DNA of 64,000 nucleotides from NCBI GenBank assembly GCA_046051225.1, contig JBJOOR010000001.1:315126-379125 (forward strand), given 5' to 3'. Both the position numbers and the translations under genes were made by a program. This document shows, in pieces, positions 53,543 through 63,555 of this stretch (positions within the stretch are counted from its first letter, which is position 1; each line of letters begins with the position of its first letter). Source of the DNA: CAIODY01 sp046051225. Its GTDB lineage: Bacteria > Bacteroidota > Bacteroidia > Chitinophagales > CAIODY01. Below the pieces are notes generated by a model. That model was given only the letters and a program-made list of their open reading frames with translations. It did no database searches and was not told where the DNA came from.

Positions 53543-54432
53543 TATTTTACAGTATTTTTTAAATATTCTTCAACTGCCGCTGCCATACTTGGCACACCAG
53601 GTTTGGGTGCTTCAATATGAAGTTTCATCTTTGCGTCTTTTACGGCTAAGCAAGTGGTAGAACCAAAAGCGCCTATACGAGTATTACCTTGCTTAAATTT
53701 AGGAAAATTTTTAATCAATGCTTCAATTGCCGATGGACTAAAAAATACCATCATATCAAACGATTCAACTTTCAATTCTTTAATGTGACTAGGTACAGTT
53801 CTAAAAAATACCGACTCGGTATAGTCAAATTTATACTTTTTAAAATTATTTACTATTTCAGGGTTAGATGTTTCGCTACAAGGCAACAAATATTTTTCAC
53901 CATCAATATGCTTGTTCATTATAGTAAGCAAATCTTTGGTAGTGCCATCACCATAAAACACTTTTCGTTTGCGATATTGAATATAACGTTGCAAATACAA
54001 AGCAATAGACTCAGTTGTACAAAAATATTTTGTTTCGCTGCTCATCTGTGTTTTCAACTCGGTTAATAATCTAAAAAAATTATCAATGCCATTGCGGCTT
54101 GTAAATACCACAGATGTAAACTCGTGCAAATGAATTCGATAGCGCCGAAACTCTTTTGCTGTAATACCATGTATTTCGAAAAAAGGCTGAAAAGTAATAT
54201 TGACTTTATATCTTTTTGAAATTTCGGTATAGGGCGATTTTTCGCCTTCGGCAGGTTGTGGTTGTGTTACTAAAATGGTTCGTACTTTTTCACCTCTCAC
54301 AACTGGCAATACAGGTGTTGCCACTACAATAGGTTTAGCATTTTTCTTTTTAACGGCAATTTTCTTTGTTGAAGAGGGCATAGCAACTAACTTTTTCTTA
54401 GCTGCTGATTTTTTAACTGTAGTTGTTGGCAC
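53542..54432 (-). CDS. hemD: Uroporphyrinogen-III synthase with Lys-rich N-terminal extension
   Basis: HemD closes the tetrapyrrole ring in haem synthesis. The catalytic two-domain fold runs from about residue 50 (VRTILVTQPQPA) to the end, with VVFTSRNGIDNFF near 107 and MMVFFSPSAIEALI near 228 as the family's landmarks. The first 45 residues form a basic Ala/Lys/Pro/Val tail (KKSAAKKKLV, KKIAVKKKNAKP) unlike the usual HemD start. Dispensable or nucleic-acid binding roles are possible. The length is 296 against about 250 for typical members. Confidence 0.88.
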   Translation of the reverse strand: MPTTTVKKSAAKKKLVAMPSSTKKIAVKKKNAKPIVVATPVLPVVRGEKVRTILVTQPQPAEGEKSPYTEISKRYKVNITFQPFFEIHGITAKEFRRYRIHLHEFTSVVFTSRNGIDNFFRLLTELKTQMSSETKYFCTTESIALYLQRYIQYRKRKVFYGDGTTKDLLTIMNKHIDGEKYLLPCSETSNPEIVNNFKKYKFDYTESVFFRTVPSHIKELKVESFDMMVFFSPSAIEALIKNFPKFKQGNTRIGAFGSTTCLAVKDAKMKLHIEAPKPGVPSMAAAVEEYLKNTVK

Positions 54433-54479
54433 TATGGTAAATAGTTTATTTAAAGTTTAAAATCAAAATGCTGAATTAG

Positions 54480-55448
54480 CTAACTCAACACTATTGCATA
54501 TTGAACAGATTTAATGATGATTAAAATCGGAGCAATTTCAACGCTGCAAATATACAATATAAAATGAAACCAATTCTGAAAGATTAATCTACCTCCAATT
54601 CGCCAACCTAAGATTAATCTATAAACTAATGCTACACTAATTAACAAATAAGAAGCAAGCCAAATATATTGGGTAAGAACAGGGCTTCCAAAAGCCAATA
54701 TCAATATTATTGGTACTAATATTACACCTACAAATTCTAATTGCATTAAATCAATAAAACTTATCGATTCTAATTCATTTCGTTTGCTAAACATCACCAT
54801 AGATGCACGATACACAAAAAATCGAAACATTATAAAACACATAATCAATAATACCAATATGCTAATTAGGCTAATATCACTTACTGGCAGCTGCCATTTT
54901 AGTTGATGTACTTTTAAAAAAAGATAGATGGCTGTAGCTATATAAAAATTGATTGATAACAATAATCCTGGAACAGAAAAAGCAATGTCTTGCTGCCGCA
55001 TCATTAACATAGCGTTATTTAAATTGAAAAAAGAGCGCCACAATTCATTAAAATATCTTGTAAAAAAAGATTTTACAAACACTACAATACAAGCCAAAAA
55101 TAAGATAAAATAAAACAACCATTTTTCGGGTAAAGTGGGGCGTAATTGCGGAATTTCAGTAATCGTTTTTGTGCTATTTGAAAATTCTGTTTTGGTTAAA
55201 TCTATTTTGGTTAAATGCATTGTATCCAACGAATAATATTGATAGACCCTTTTCGGATTAAGGCTATCGGGCAATTGCAAAAATCCATCTATAAAGTGGG
55301 GCGATGATGATGTATCAACATTTGCCGAAGGCTGAATAAAAGGAAATATATGCAGGGCTGCCGAATCTTTTACGGCCGCATTGGCATTCAATAATAAAAA
55401 CTGAAACCCTATTATTCCAATAAATAGCTTGGCTATTTGCATTAACAA
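54480..55448 (-). CDS. DUF4271 membrane protein
   Basis: A 322-residue protein with a signal peptide (about 1-24), an extracytoplasmic region of about 85 residues, and six to seven transmembrane helices (about 110-320), ending FHFILYICSVEIAPILIIIK, which matches DUF4271. The family is found in Bacteroidota, often next to hemD, as here (47 bases away on the same strand). Its function is not known. The start overlaps the rpiB stop by 7 bases. Confidence 0.85.
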   Translation of the reverse strand: MLMQIAKLFIGIIGFQFLLLNANAAVKDSAALHIFPFIQPSANVDTSSSPHFIDGFLQLPDSLNPKRVYQYYSLDTMHLTKIDLTKTEFSNSTKTITEIPQLRPTLPEKWLFYFILFLACIVVFVKSFFTRYFNELWRSFFNLNNAMLMMRQQDIAFSVPGLLLSINFYIATAIYLFLKVHQLKWQLPVSDISLISILVLLIMCFIMFRFFVYRASMVMFSKRNELESISFIDLMQLEFVGVILVPIILILAFGSPVLTQYIWLASYLLISVALVYRLILGWRIGGRLIFQNWFHFILYICSVEIAPILIIIKSVQYAIVLS

Positions 55449-55879
55449 ATCGAAATTTTATTAACTCTGTTTTGATGTCTTCCGCCTTCAAATTCAGTTG
55501 CAAAAAAAGCATCTACGCAATTTTTTGCTGATTGTTCGTCAATAAATCTTGCAGGCAAACAAATTATGTTGGCATTATTGTGTTGCCTTGTAATAGTTGC
55601 TATTTCTACGTTCCAACAAATTACAGCTCTAATAAACGAATGTTTATTGGCTGTTATTGCAACACCTTGAGCGCTACCACAAATTAAAATTCCTTGTTCA
55701 AATTCATTATTGCCAATAGCCTTACATAGTGGATGAACAACGTCTGGATAATCCATCGAAACAGTATCGTGTGTACCAAAATCTTTTATGACAAATCCTT
55801 TTACTGTTAAATAAGATTTTATTTTTTCCTTTAATTCAAACCCTGCATGGTCGGCAGCAATACCAATTATAGTACTCAT
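55442..55879 (-). CDS. rpiB: Ribose-5-phosphate isomerase B
   Basis: RpiB interconverts ribose 5-phosphate and ribulose 5-phosphate in the pentose phosphate pathway. The ATG at 55879 gives 145 residues, the family length, starting MSTIIGIAADHAGFELK. The catalytic cysteine is in ICGSAQGVAITANKH, and HNNANIICLPAR is the phosphate-binding part. An upstream ATG at 55969 would add 30 residues unrelated to the family. Confidence 0.95.
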   Translation of the reverse strand: MSTIIGIAADHAGFELKEKIKSYLTVKGFVIKDFGTHDTVSMDYPDVVHPLCKAIGNNEFEQGILICGSAQGVAITANKHSFIRAVICWNVEIATITRQHNNANIICLPARFIDEQSAKNCVDAFFATEFEGGRHQNRVNKISIC

Positions 55880-56161
55880 GAAAATGTTTTTTGCAAAAGT
55901 AAAAAAACTAAAGAAAGGATTTTTTATAATTTTTGATTTCTTGTTTATCAACGCAAAATGATTTGCCACATGGTGCTTTGTTTAGTTTTTAATTAATCAA
56001 TTTTACTTGATTTGGGCTCAACAATAATTCAACTATAATAGTAAAATAAAAGGTATTTTATGTAATAAAAAAATAGTAATACTTCCGAATCGAAACTTAG
56101 ACTCAACAAGCCCTACGCAACAATCTTTACTCTATATTTGCACCAATTAAAGAACTTTTAA

Positions 56162-58270
56162 TTGGCAAACAAACTTAAGATAGCTTTAGTGGGCAACCCA
56201 AATTGTGGCAAAACATCATTGTTTAATGCCCTTACAGGCTTGCGCCAAAAAGTGGCTAATTACCCAGGTGTAACGGTTGATAAAAAAACAGGCTACTGTC
56301 ATTTAAACGAAAACACAATTGCCGAAATAGTTGATTTACCCGGCACATACAGTTTGTATCCTAGGTCGATGGATGAATATGTGGCATTTGATGTGTTGCT
56401 AAATCCCGAAAACGAATCGTATCCCGATTTAATTATTGTATTGGCTGATGCATCAAATTTGAAACGAAATTTATTATTCTGCTCACAAATTATTGATTTA
56501 AAAATACCAGTAATCGTAGCCTTAAACATGCTGGATGTGGCTAAAGAACAAGGCTTATTTATTCAGACAAAAAAACTAAGTGAGCAATTAGGTGTAAAAA
56601 TTGTTCCCATCAATGCTCGTAAAAGCGAAGGTGTGGTAGAGTTGAAAAAACAAATTGTTCAGCAACATCAAGTTAGCAAAAATTATTTTATCGATTGTAG
56701 GTCGCTTCAACCCATTGTAATTGATGAAATAAAAAAGAACACCCAAATTAAAAGCGATTATGCCGCATTGCTTACAGCCCATCATTATATAAATATTTTT
56801 TGTTTAGATGCAAAGGCAAAAGAGCAAACAAAAAAAATGTTGTTGGCTAATCAATTTAATTCTTCAAAACTACAAGGCGAAGAAACATTGATGCGATATG
56901 AAAAAATAAACAACATTATACATGATTGTGTAAAAACAGCCAATGCCAACGAAGAGTGGCACGAAAGCCCATTAGATAAAGTGCTTACGCATCCATTATG
57001 GGGCTATCTTATTTTTTTGTTGTTGATGTATGTGATGTTTCAATTTATTTTTACGGTGGCTCAAATACCGATGGATTTTATTGATAGCGGTGTACGAATG
57101 TTGAACCAATTTTTAAAAAATAATTTACCCGATAATACTTTAACCAGTTTATTAACGGATGGAATTTTAGCAGGATTAGGCGGCATAGTTATTTTCATTC
57201 CACAAATCATGTTGCTATTTGCCATGATTACATTGTTAGAGGATAGTGGCTATATGTCTCGTGTAAGTTTTATGATGGATAAGCTCATGCAAAAAGTGGG
57301 CATGAATGGCAGAAGCGTAGTGCCGCTAATGAGTGGTATGGCTTGCGCCGTACCAGCCATTATGAGTGCCCGAACAATTGAAAACAAAAGAGATAGATTA
57401 ATTACCATTTTAGTTACGCCATTAATGAGCTGCTCGGCTCGATTGCCTGTGTATATTTTGTTGGTAGGAATGGCAGTACCACAAAAATCATTTTATGGCA
57501 TCATTGGCTTGCAAGCCTTGGTAATGCTGGGTTTATACATGTTAGGTTTTATTACAGCATTGATAGTTGCAGTGGTGCTTACGGCTGTAATGCGTAAAAA
57601 AGAACGCAGTTATTTTATTATGGAATTGCCCATTTATCGTATGCCCCGTTGGAATAATGTATTGATTACGATGTGGGAAAAAGCAAAAATATTTACATTA
57701 AATGCTGGCAAAATAATTTTGGCAATTGCCATTGTATTGTGGTTTTTAGCATCATTCGGTCCTTCGGAAAAAATGGCAAATTTGAAAACAGAAAAAGAAA
57801 ATGAATTAACACTTCATCCCGAAAATAAAATTGCTATTGACAATAATTATCAAGCCCAAAAATTAGAAAGTAGTTATGCTGGGCATCTTGGTAAATTTAT
57901 CGAACCAGCCATTAAGCCATTAGGTTATGATTGGAAAATTGGAATTGCACTAATCACTTCATTTGCAGCTCGTGAAGTATTTGTAGGTACCATGAGCACA
58001 TTATACAGTGTGGGCAATGATGATAGCAACAACAAAACTTTGCAACAAAAAATGATGAGTGAAAAACACTCCGATTCAGGTTTGCCTGTGTTTTCGTTGG
58101 CGGCTGTATTTTCATTATTAATTTTTTATGCTTTTGCTATGCAATGTATGAGCACTGTAGCCGTTGTATATCGTGAAAGTGGAAGTTGGAAATGGACAGC
58201 TATTCAAATTGTATATATGACGGCGCTGGCGTATGCTTCAAGCTGGGCTGTATATCATTTGTTGAGTTAA
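56162..58270 (+). CDS. feoB: Ferrous iron transporter B
   Basis: FeoB imports Fe2+ across the inner membrane with a G-protein domain. The 702 residues begin at a TTG (56162) and show G1 GNPNCGKTSL (residues 11-20), G3 DLPGTYSL, G4 NMLD, then the Gate motifs around SGMACAVPAIMSART and a second Gate region (ITSFAAREVFVGTMS). A TATATTTG -7-like element at 56133-56140 supports a start near 56162. No feoA gene or FeoA domain is seen in the window. Confidence 0.93.
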   Translation: MANKLKIALVGNPNCGKTSLFNALTGLRQKVANYPGVTVDKKTGYCHLNENTIAEIVDLPGTYSLYPRSMDEYVAFDVLLNPENESYPDLIIVLADASNLKRNLLFCSQIIDLKIPVIVALNMLDVAKEQGLFIQTKKLSEQLGVKIVPINARKSEGVVELKKQIVQQHQVSKNYFIDCRSLQPIVIDEIKKNTQIKSDYAALLTAHHYINIFCLDAKAKEQTKKMLLANQFNSSKLQGEETLMRYEKINNIIHDCVKTANANEEWHESPLDKVLTHPLWGYLIFLLLMYVMFQFIFTVAQIPMDFIDSGVRMLNQFLKNNLPDNTLTSLLTDGILAGLGGIVIFIPQIMLLFAMITLLEDSGYMSRVSFMMDKLMQKVGMNGRSVVPLMSGMACAVPAIMSARTIENKRDRLITILVTPLMSCSARLPVYILLVGMAVPQKSFYGIIGLQALVMLGLYMLGFITALIVAVVLTAVMRKKERSYFIMELPIYRMPRWNNVLITMWEKAKIFTLNAGKIILAIAIVLWFLASFGPSEKMANLKTEKENELTLHPENKIAIDNNYQAQKLESSYAGHLGKFIEPAIKPLGYDWKIGIALITSFAAREVFVGTMSTLYSVGNDDSNNKTLQQKMMSEKHSDSGLPVFSLAAVFSLLIFYAFAMQCMSTVAVVYRESGSWKWTAIQIVYMTALAYASSWAVYHLLS

Positions 58271-58286
58271 TTTTTAATTTTATTAC

Positions 58287-59081
58287 ATGAAAAAATATTT
58301 CTTCTTTTGCTTTATCATCCTTATTGTATCAGCCTTTAAAGGCGATGGATTAAACTATAAACACATTACAACCATAGATACCAAATCGTCGCATTTTACT
58401 ACTGATAATCTTCAAAACTTTTATTTAATTGAAGGAAATAATATTGTGCAATACAATAATTTGGGCATCAAACAAAAAGAATTTAGCGAAGTAAAATATG
58501 GCAGACCAGGCTTGGTTGAAGCCAGCAATCCGTTGCAAATTTTTGTATTATATCCCAATCAAGCAAAGGCTTTAATTTTAGACAGGCAGCTTACTTTGCT
58601 TTATGCCATTGATTTTAGAGCATTGGGCTATCAACAAATAAAAGTAGCTTGCCTTACACACGATAATAAAATATGGGTGTTTGATGCAAAAGACAACAAA
58701 CTAAAATTGTACGATTTTAATGGCAATTTAGTAAGAGCAACTGAAGATATAATGCAACTTACGGGCAAATCTGTTCAGCCTAATTTTATGCTTTGCACGG
58801 CTACCGATATTTATATTGGCGATCAAATTCAAGGCATATTAATGTTCGATTCGTATGGCGATTATCACAAACAATTTTTTATAAAAGGCACACATAATTT
58901 TCAAATCATCAACGACCAATTATTATACATCAAGAAACATCAACTAAAAGTTTTTAGCCTTAAATCATTTGATGAAATTGATTTTTCGTTACCCGATAGT
59001 GTTGATGTAAAACAAGCCAGAATAGAGCAAAACCGCTTATATCTGCTTCGTAAAGAAAAATTTTCGATGTATGAATTTTAA
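58287..59081 (+). CDS. Exported protein of unknown function
   Basis: A 264-residue protein with a signal peptide (about residues 1-18). The mature part reads as repeated short beta strands (IVQYNNLGIKQKEF, KIWVFDAKDNKLKLYDFNGN, DIYIGDQIQGILMFDSYGD), which suggests a small beta-propeller. It follows feoB by 16 bases and may be co-transcribed. A role in iron uptake is only possible, not shown. Confidence 0.6.
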   Translation: MKKYFFFCFIILIVSAFKGDGLNYKHITTIDTKSSHFTTDNLQNFYLIEGNNIVQYNNLGIKQKEFSEVKYGRPGLVEASNPLQIFVLYPNQAKALILDRQLTLLYAIDFRALGYQQIKVACLTHDNKIWVFDAKDNKLKLYDFNGNLVRATEDIMQLTGKSVQPNFMLCTATDIYIGDQIQGILMFDSYGDYHKQFFIKGTHNFQIINDQLLYIKKHQLKVFSLKSFDEIDFSLPDSVDVKQARIEQNRLYLLRKEKFSMYEF

Positions 59082-59120
59082 TTTTATTTCAAAAAAACTA
59101 TTTATTTTTAATATACATAT

Positions 59121-60191
59121 ATGCTTGTAAAAACATTTGGCAGCGCTGTATATGGCGTAAATGCTATTACTATCACAGTTGAAGTTAATCTTACCGAAGG
59201 CGTTGGATATTTTTTGGTAGGTTTGCCAGATAGCGCTGTTAAAGAAAGTATGCACAGAATAGAAAGTGCTTTAAAGATGTGTGATTTTAAAATGCCGCGG
59301 CGCAAAGTGGTTATCAATATGGCTCCTGCTGATATAAAAAAAGAAGGTAGTGCCTATGATTTAACTATTGCAATGGGCTTATTGGCGGCTAGCGAACAAG
59401 TAAAACCCGATGCCATTAAAGAATATATTTTAATGGGAGAATTATCACTAGATGGTGCATTACAGCCTATCAAAGGTGCTTTGCCTATAGCCATTCAAGC
59501 AAGGCAAGAAAAATTTAAAGGCTTAATTGTACCCAAGCAAAATGCTCGAGAAGCCGCCATTGTAAATAATTTAGATGTTTACGGAGTAGATAATATTAAA
59601 GAAGTAATTGATTTTTTTAATGGCGACATTGTTTTAGAAAAAGTAGAAATAGATACCCGTAAAGAATTTTTAGAACAGCAAATCAATTTAGATTTCGACT
59701 TTGCCGATGTTAAGGGGCAAGAAAATATTAAACGAGCGTTGGAGATTGCCGCAGCAGGTGGACATAATGCCATATTAATAGGGCCGCCAGGCGCAGGAAA
59801 AACAATGCTTGCTAAGCGATTGCCAACAATTCTACCACCATTAGATTTACACGAAGCGTTGGAAACAACAAAAATTCATAGTGTAGCAGGAAAAATGCAA
59901 GCCAATGCATCCTTAATTTCTGTTCGCCCGTTTCGTTCGCCGCATCATACCATTAGCGATGTGGCTTTGGTGGGCGGTGGCAGCAATCCTCAACCTGGCG
60001 AAATATCATTAGCGCATAACGGTGTTTTATTTTTAGATGAATTACCCGAATTTAAACGAACGGTATTAGAAGTATTAAGGCAGCCAATGGAAGAACGAAG
60101 AATTACTATTTCACGAGCAAAATTTTCAGTAGATTATCCTGCATCGTTTATGCTTATATCAGCCATGAACCCTTGTCGCCGTGTTGCTTAG
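59121..60191 (+). pseudogene. comM: Truncated Mg-chelatase-like ATPase ComM/YifB
   Basis: ComM is an AAA+ helicase acting in branch migration during natural transformation; full members have about 510 residues. This one has an intact N-terminal ChlI-like domain and ATPase part, with Walker A GPPGAGKTM (221-229) and Walker B LFLDELPEF, but it stops after 356 residues just past SAMNPC. The family continues there as MNPCPCGYxG with zinc ligands and a C-terminal lid domain. Those are replaced by sequence of the serine recombinase region on the other strand, so the gene was cut by integration and the rest should lie beyond the right edge. Confidence 0.9.
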
Positions 60192-61665
60192 TTCCGCCAT
60201 TTAACGAAAGTGAAGGGGCTTGAGTGGGGATATAAGAAAGCTTTATATGTATATCTTCTTTGTCTATTACAATACGTTCAGTTATTACTTCAACAATAGC
60301 TCGTTTTTCTTCATACCCAAGATTATTCCATTGAGTATACAAATCTCTGGCATCTTGTAATACAATATCCGAAGAAGTAACTTGTACTTTCAAAATTGCT
60401 ATTTCAGCTTCCAACTCAGGTATTTGACTATTAATTTGTCTCAATCTTTCTTCCAATGGTTTGTACTCAATTGCAAATTCTTCCTTGCCCATTTCTTCAT
60501 CAAGACGCAATCCAATTAACATATCTGCCTTTTTCCTTGACGTATTTTTTTCCTCGATGATGGCATAGAGCAATTCTTCTTTGTCTGTGATTGCAACATT
60601 TACATTTGAAAGATATTGAGATGAATTTGTGTCGGTTAATAAAAATGTTTTCAATTGTTCGTGGAATATTTCATCTAAGTCAGCGGCAACAATTCTATTT
60701 TTACATCCTTTGCAGATATACGCAGGATTATTCGTTTGATGAAACACATACATTTTTTTTCCACAAGTACACGCAACGTACCCAGCTAATAAATGTTTAG
60801 TTTGACGACCCAAACGTTTATGCTTCTTTTCTGATTCATCTAATAGTCGGTTACACTCATTCCATGTGTCTTCGCTGATGAGTGCGGGGCAAGCAGTAAC
60901 TACCCATTCACTCACAGGCTTATACACCCATTGTTTTCCATCCCCTAAACTTTTGGTATAGTTAGCCCTTCGTTCCCCTTTTGCCATAGGGTCACGAAGC
61001 AAACGAGTAATAGTGGTATCGGAAAACTTACTACCATTTCGTGTGCGGTGTCCTTGTTCGTTTAACAGTTTAGCAACTGCTTTTTTGCGTTTGAGTTTTA
61101 AGAATAATTCATATACCAATTTGCGTACGGGCGCAAATTGGTCATCAATTATTAATTCTTTATTTTCCCATTTGTAACCCAATGAAGGCTGTCCACCAAT
61201 TGATTTACCTAATTTAGCACGAATAGGGATGGAAGCAGAAACACGGTCTGCAATTTCTTCTCGTTCCCACTGTGCCATTGCTGCAATCATGGTATAGAAC
61301 AAGCGACCAGCAGGGGTACTTGTATCAATGGCTTCATAAATAGAAATCAAATCTGCATCTTCATCACGGAAAATATCTGCAAATTCTAACAACTCTTTAG
61401 TGTTACGAGCTAATCGTGCAAGCTTGGAGAATATAAGCCCCGTTATTTTACGGCTGCGAATATCTTCTAACATTTGTTTGGTTTGGGAATAGCCCATAAC
61501 AGATTTACCCGAAAGGGCATCTAAATGATATACAGCTCGTACTTCCCATCCTTTTGCTTCTGCATACAGGCGTGCACGTTTTTCATGATGTTCAGGTGAT
61601 TCACCTTTTACTTGGTCTTCGGTACTCACACGTATCCAAATACCTACAAATTTTATCTCTTTCAT
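60154..61665 (-). CDS. Large serine recombinase
   Basis: The ATG at 61665 gives 503 residues starting MKEIKFVGIWIRVSTEDQ. The resolvase domain has the nucleophile Ser14 and the arginine motif AQWEREEIADRVSA. A recombinase domain follows (IGGQPSLGYKWENKE), then a zinc ribbon (CTCGKKMY with AYICKGC) and a coiled-coil region (about 385-450). Such enzymes integrate mobile elements without host help. The gene's 3' end overlaps the cut comM by 38 bases, so its last codons are comM-derived. The upstream TTG at 61773 is not a convincing start. Confidence 0.93.
   Translation of the reverse strand: MKEIKFVGIWIRVSTEDQVKGESPEHHEKRARLYAEAKGWEVRAVYHLDALSGKSVMGYSQTKQMLEDIRSRKITGLIFSKLARLARNTKELLEFADIFRDEDADLISIYEAIDTSTPAGRLFYTMIAAMAQWEREEIADRVSASIPIRAKLGKSIGGQPSLGYKWENKELIIDDQFAPVRKLVYELFLKLKRKKAVAKLLNEQGHRTRNGSKFSDTTITRLLRDPMAKGERRANYTKSLGDGKQWVYKPVSEWVVTACPALISEDTWNECNRLLDESEKKHKRLGRQTKHLLAGYVACTCGKKMYVFHQTNNPAYICKGCKNRIVAADLDEIFHEQLKTFLLTDTNSSQYLSNVNVAITDKEELLYAIIEEKNTSRKKADMLIGLRLDEEMGKEEFAIEYKPLEERLRQINSQIPELEAEIAILKVQVTSSDIVLQDARDLYTQWNNLGYEEKRAIVEVITERIVIDKEDIHIKLSYIPTQAPSLSLNGGTKQHGDKGSWLI
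60165..60191. other. Left integration junction (attL-like) in comM
   Basis: The comM reading runs normally to ATGAACCCTTGT and then departs from the family where CPCG should follow. The crossover therefore lies within about 60165-60180. The core dinucleotide cannot be fixed because the right junction is outside the window. Confidence 0.7.
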
Positions 61666-61887
61666 GCATTTGAAATTTAAAAAAATAAAAGAATTCTTTT
61701 TGCTTGGAGGAAAGGATATTGCACGAAAAAAGGATAGTGATAAGCCAGTCAAAAAGTATATGCAAATATACAAAACTGAGGTTGTAAAAGCAAGAGTGGT
61801 AATTATTTTCTTTATTGTGGTAGGAAAAAATTATACGTGTAGGTACTGTTTTCTAAAAATGAAGCTGCATTTTTGTGATTCATTTTT

Positions 61888-63555
61888 ATGAAAATTGTAT
61901 GCGCCATAGTGGTTCTTTTGTTTTTTGATTCTGCAAATCTTTTCGCACAGAGTTACAACTATTACTATGGTAATATTCACAGTCATACAGGCTATTCAGA
62001 TGGCAGCAAAGATTCTCTTACCTCTGGCGTAAGTACACCTGGCAAAGCATATTGGTTTGCTAAACAAACGTACCATTTTGATTTTTTAGGTATTTCAGAG
62101 CATAACCATAATAGTGCAGGAATGGTGTTGGCAGATTATGCAAAAGGTAAAACACAATCAGATACCGCTAATGCAAATGGAACATTTGCCGCTCTATACG
62201 GAATGGAATACGGAGTAATTTCAAATGGTGGTCATGTATTAGTGTATGGGGTAGACAGCTTGATTGGTTGGGATAGTGTTGGTGTAACACCCAATTACAG
62301 TATTTATAACAGTGAGTATACTTACAGCACATTGTGGAGTTTAATCACTGCAAGAAGTAATACCTTTTGTTCTTTAGCACACCCATGCACAGGCGATTAT
62401 GCCAACTTAGATGGTTCATCTTATAGTAGTGCCGCTGACCAAGCCATTTATGGTGTAGCAATAAGAAGCGGTTCTGCATTTTCAACAACTACAACTTATA
62501 CCGATGCTGCCGCAACGAGTTATGAAAGTTTTTATAAAAAATATTTAGCATTAGGGTATCATGTTGCTCCCACTATTGATGCGGATAATCACTACACTAC
62601 CTTTGGTAGAACGAATCATGGAAGAACTGTTGTATTAGCTCGTAGCTTGCACAGAGATAGTATTATTGCAGCTTTTCGGCTCATGCATTTTTATGCGAGT
62701 GATGATTGGAATGCACAGGTGAGTTTTATGATAGATGGAACTATGATGGGTACTACATATCAGTCAACAAGCAACCCGACTATTCTTGTTTCGGTGAGCG
62801 ACCCAGACATTGAATCAGTAAGCAACATCACTATTTATCGTGGTATAGCAGGTAGTGGTAGTAATCCCACATCTGTTAAGTCTTCTAATAATGTATCAAG
62901 TGTAACGTATAATCCTACAAGCTTTACACTCAATGCAGCATATTATTACTATGCAAAAATTACACAAGCAGATGGCGACATCATGTGGACTGCACCAATT
63001 TGGTTTACAAAAACATCAGGTGTTGGATTACCGATAGACGGCATAACCGAATTTAATAGTTCTTTACAAAATGGAACAACCTTTCTTACATGGACAATGT
63101 TTTCAAAATTCGATTCAATCAAAGTCTTTCGTTCTTCTACTTTCAACAACTTCATTCCATTGCAAACCTTATATGAAAATGAAACTCATTTTGAAGATAT
63201 AAAACCAATAGAAGGTTTGAATTATTATACATTAGAAGCTTTTCAAAATGGAGTATCAAAAGGATATAGTGATATAACAGGTATTAGTAATCATTCCGAA
63301 AGTATTTCTTCCTGTACCATCTTCCCAAATCCAATCAGCGACTACATTAATTTGAATATTACAGCAACAAATTTAATGACAGGAATCATTGCCATATATA
63401 CAGAAGAAGGAAGAGAAATTGTTGCCAAAAATGTGTCTTTAAAAAAAGGAGAAAATATTGTGATATTGAATTCTAAATGGTTTCCAACTGGAATTTATTT
63501 AGTAGATATTCGCAATGAATATGGGCACATATATTCAATGAAAATTGTTAAGTAA
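61888..63555 (+). CDS. Secreted PHP-domain phosphoesterase-like protein with T9SS tail
   Basis: A 555-residue exported protein. The signal peptide ends FAQ (about residues 1-21). The PHP domain shows the metal motif NIHSHTGYSDG (His31, His33) and GISEHNHNSAG, and later AHPCTGDY and DADNHYTT. Ig-like beta regions follow (about 290-380). The last 80 residues, from SCTIFPNPISDYINL, are a type A T9SS sorting domain, so the protein is exported by type IX secretion and probably attached to the cell surface. The substrate is unknown. It lies inside the comM-inserted element as cargo. Confidence 0.88.
   Translation: MKIVCAIVVLLFFDSANLFAQSYNYYYGNIHSHTGYSDGSKDSLTSGVSTPGKAYWFAKQTYHFDFLGISEHNHNSAGMVLADYAKGKTQSDTANANGTFAALYGMEYGVISNGGHVLVYGVDSLIGWDSVGVTPNYSIYNSEYTYSTLWSLITARSNTFCSLAHPCTGDYANLDGSSYSSAADQAIYGVAIRSGSAFSTTTTYTDAAATSYESFYKKYLALGYHVAPTIDADNHYTTFGRTNHGRTVVLARSLHRDSIIAAFRLMHFYASDDWNAQVSFMIDGTMMGTTYQSTSNPTILVSVSDPDIESVSNITIYRGIAGSGSNPTSVKSSNNVSSVTYNPTSFTLNAAYYYYAKITQADGDIMWTAPIWFTKTSGVGLPIDGITEFNSSLQNGTTFLTWTMFSKFDSIKVFRSSTFNNFIPLQTLYENETHFEDIKPIEGLNYYTLEAFQNGVSKGYSDITGISNHSESISSCTIFPNPISDYINLNITATNLMTGIIAIYTEEGREIVAKNVSLKKGENIVILNSKWFPTGIYLVDIRNEYGHIYSMKIVK

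Noticed and set aside
60154..61773. Longer recombinase start at the TTG at 61773
   Set aside because: The 36 extra residues are hydrophobic and unlike serine recombinases; the ATG at 61665 gives the normal start.
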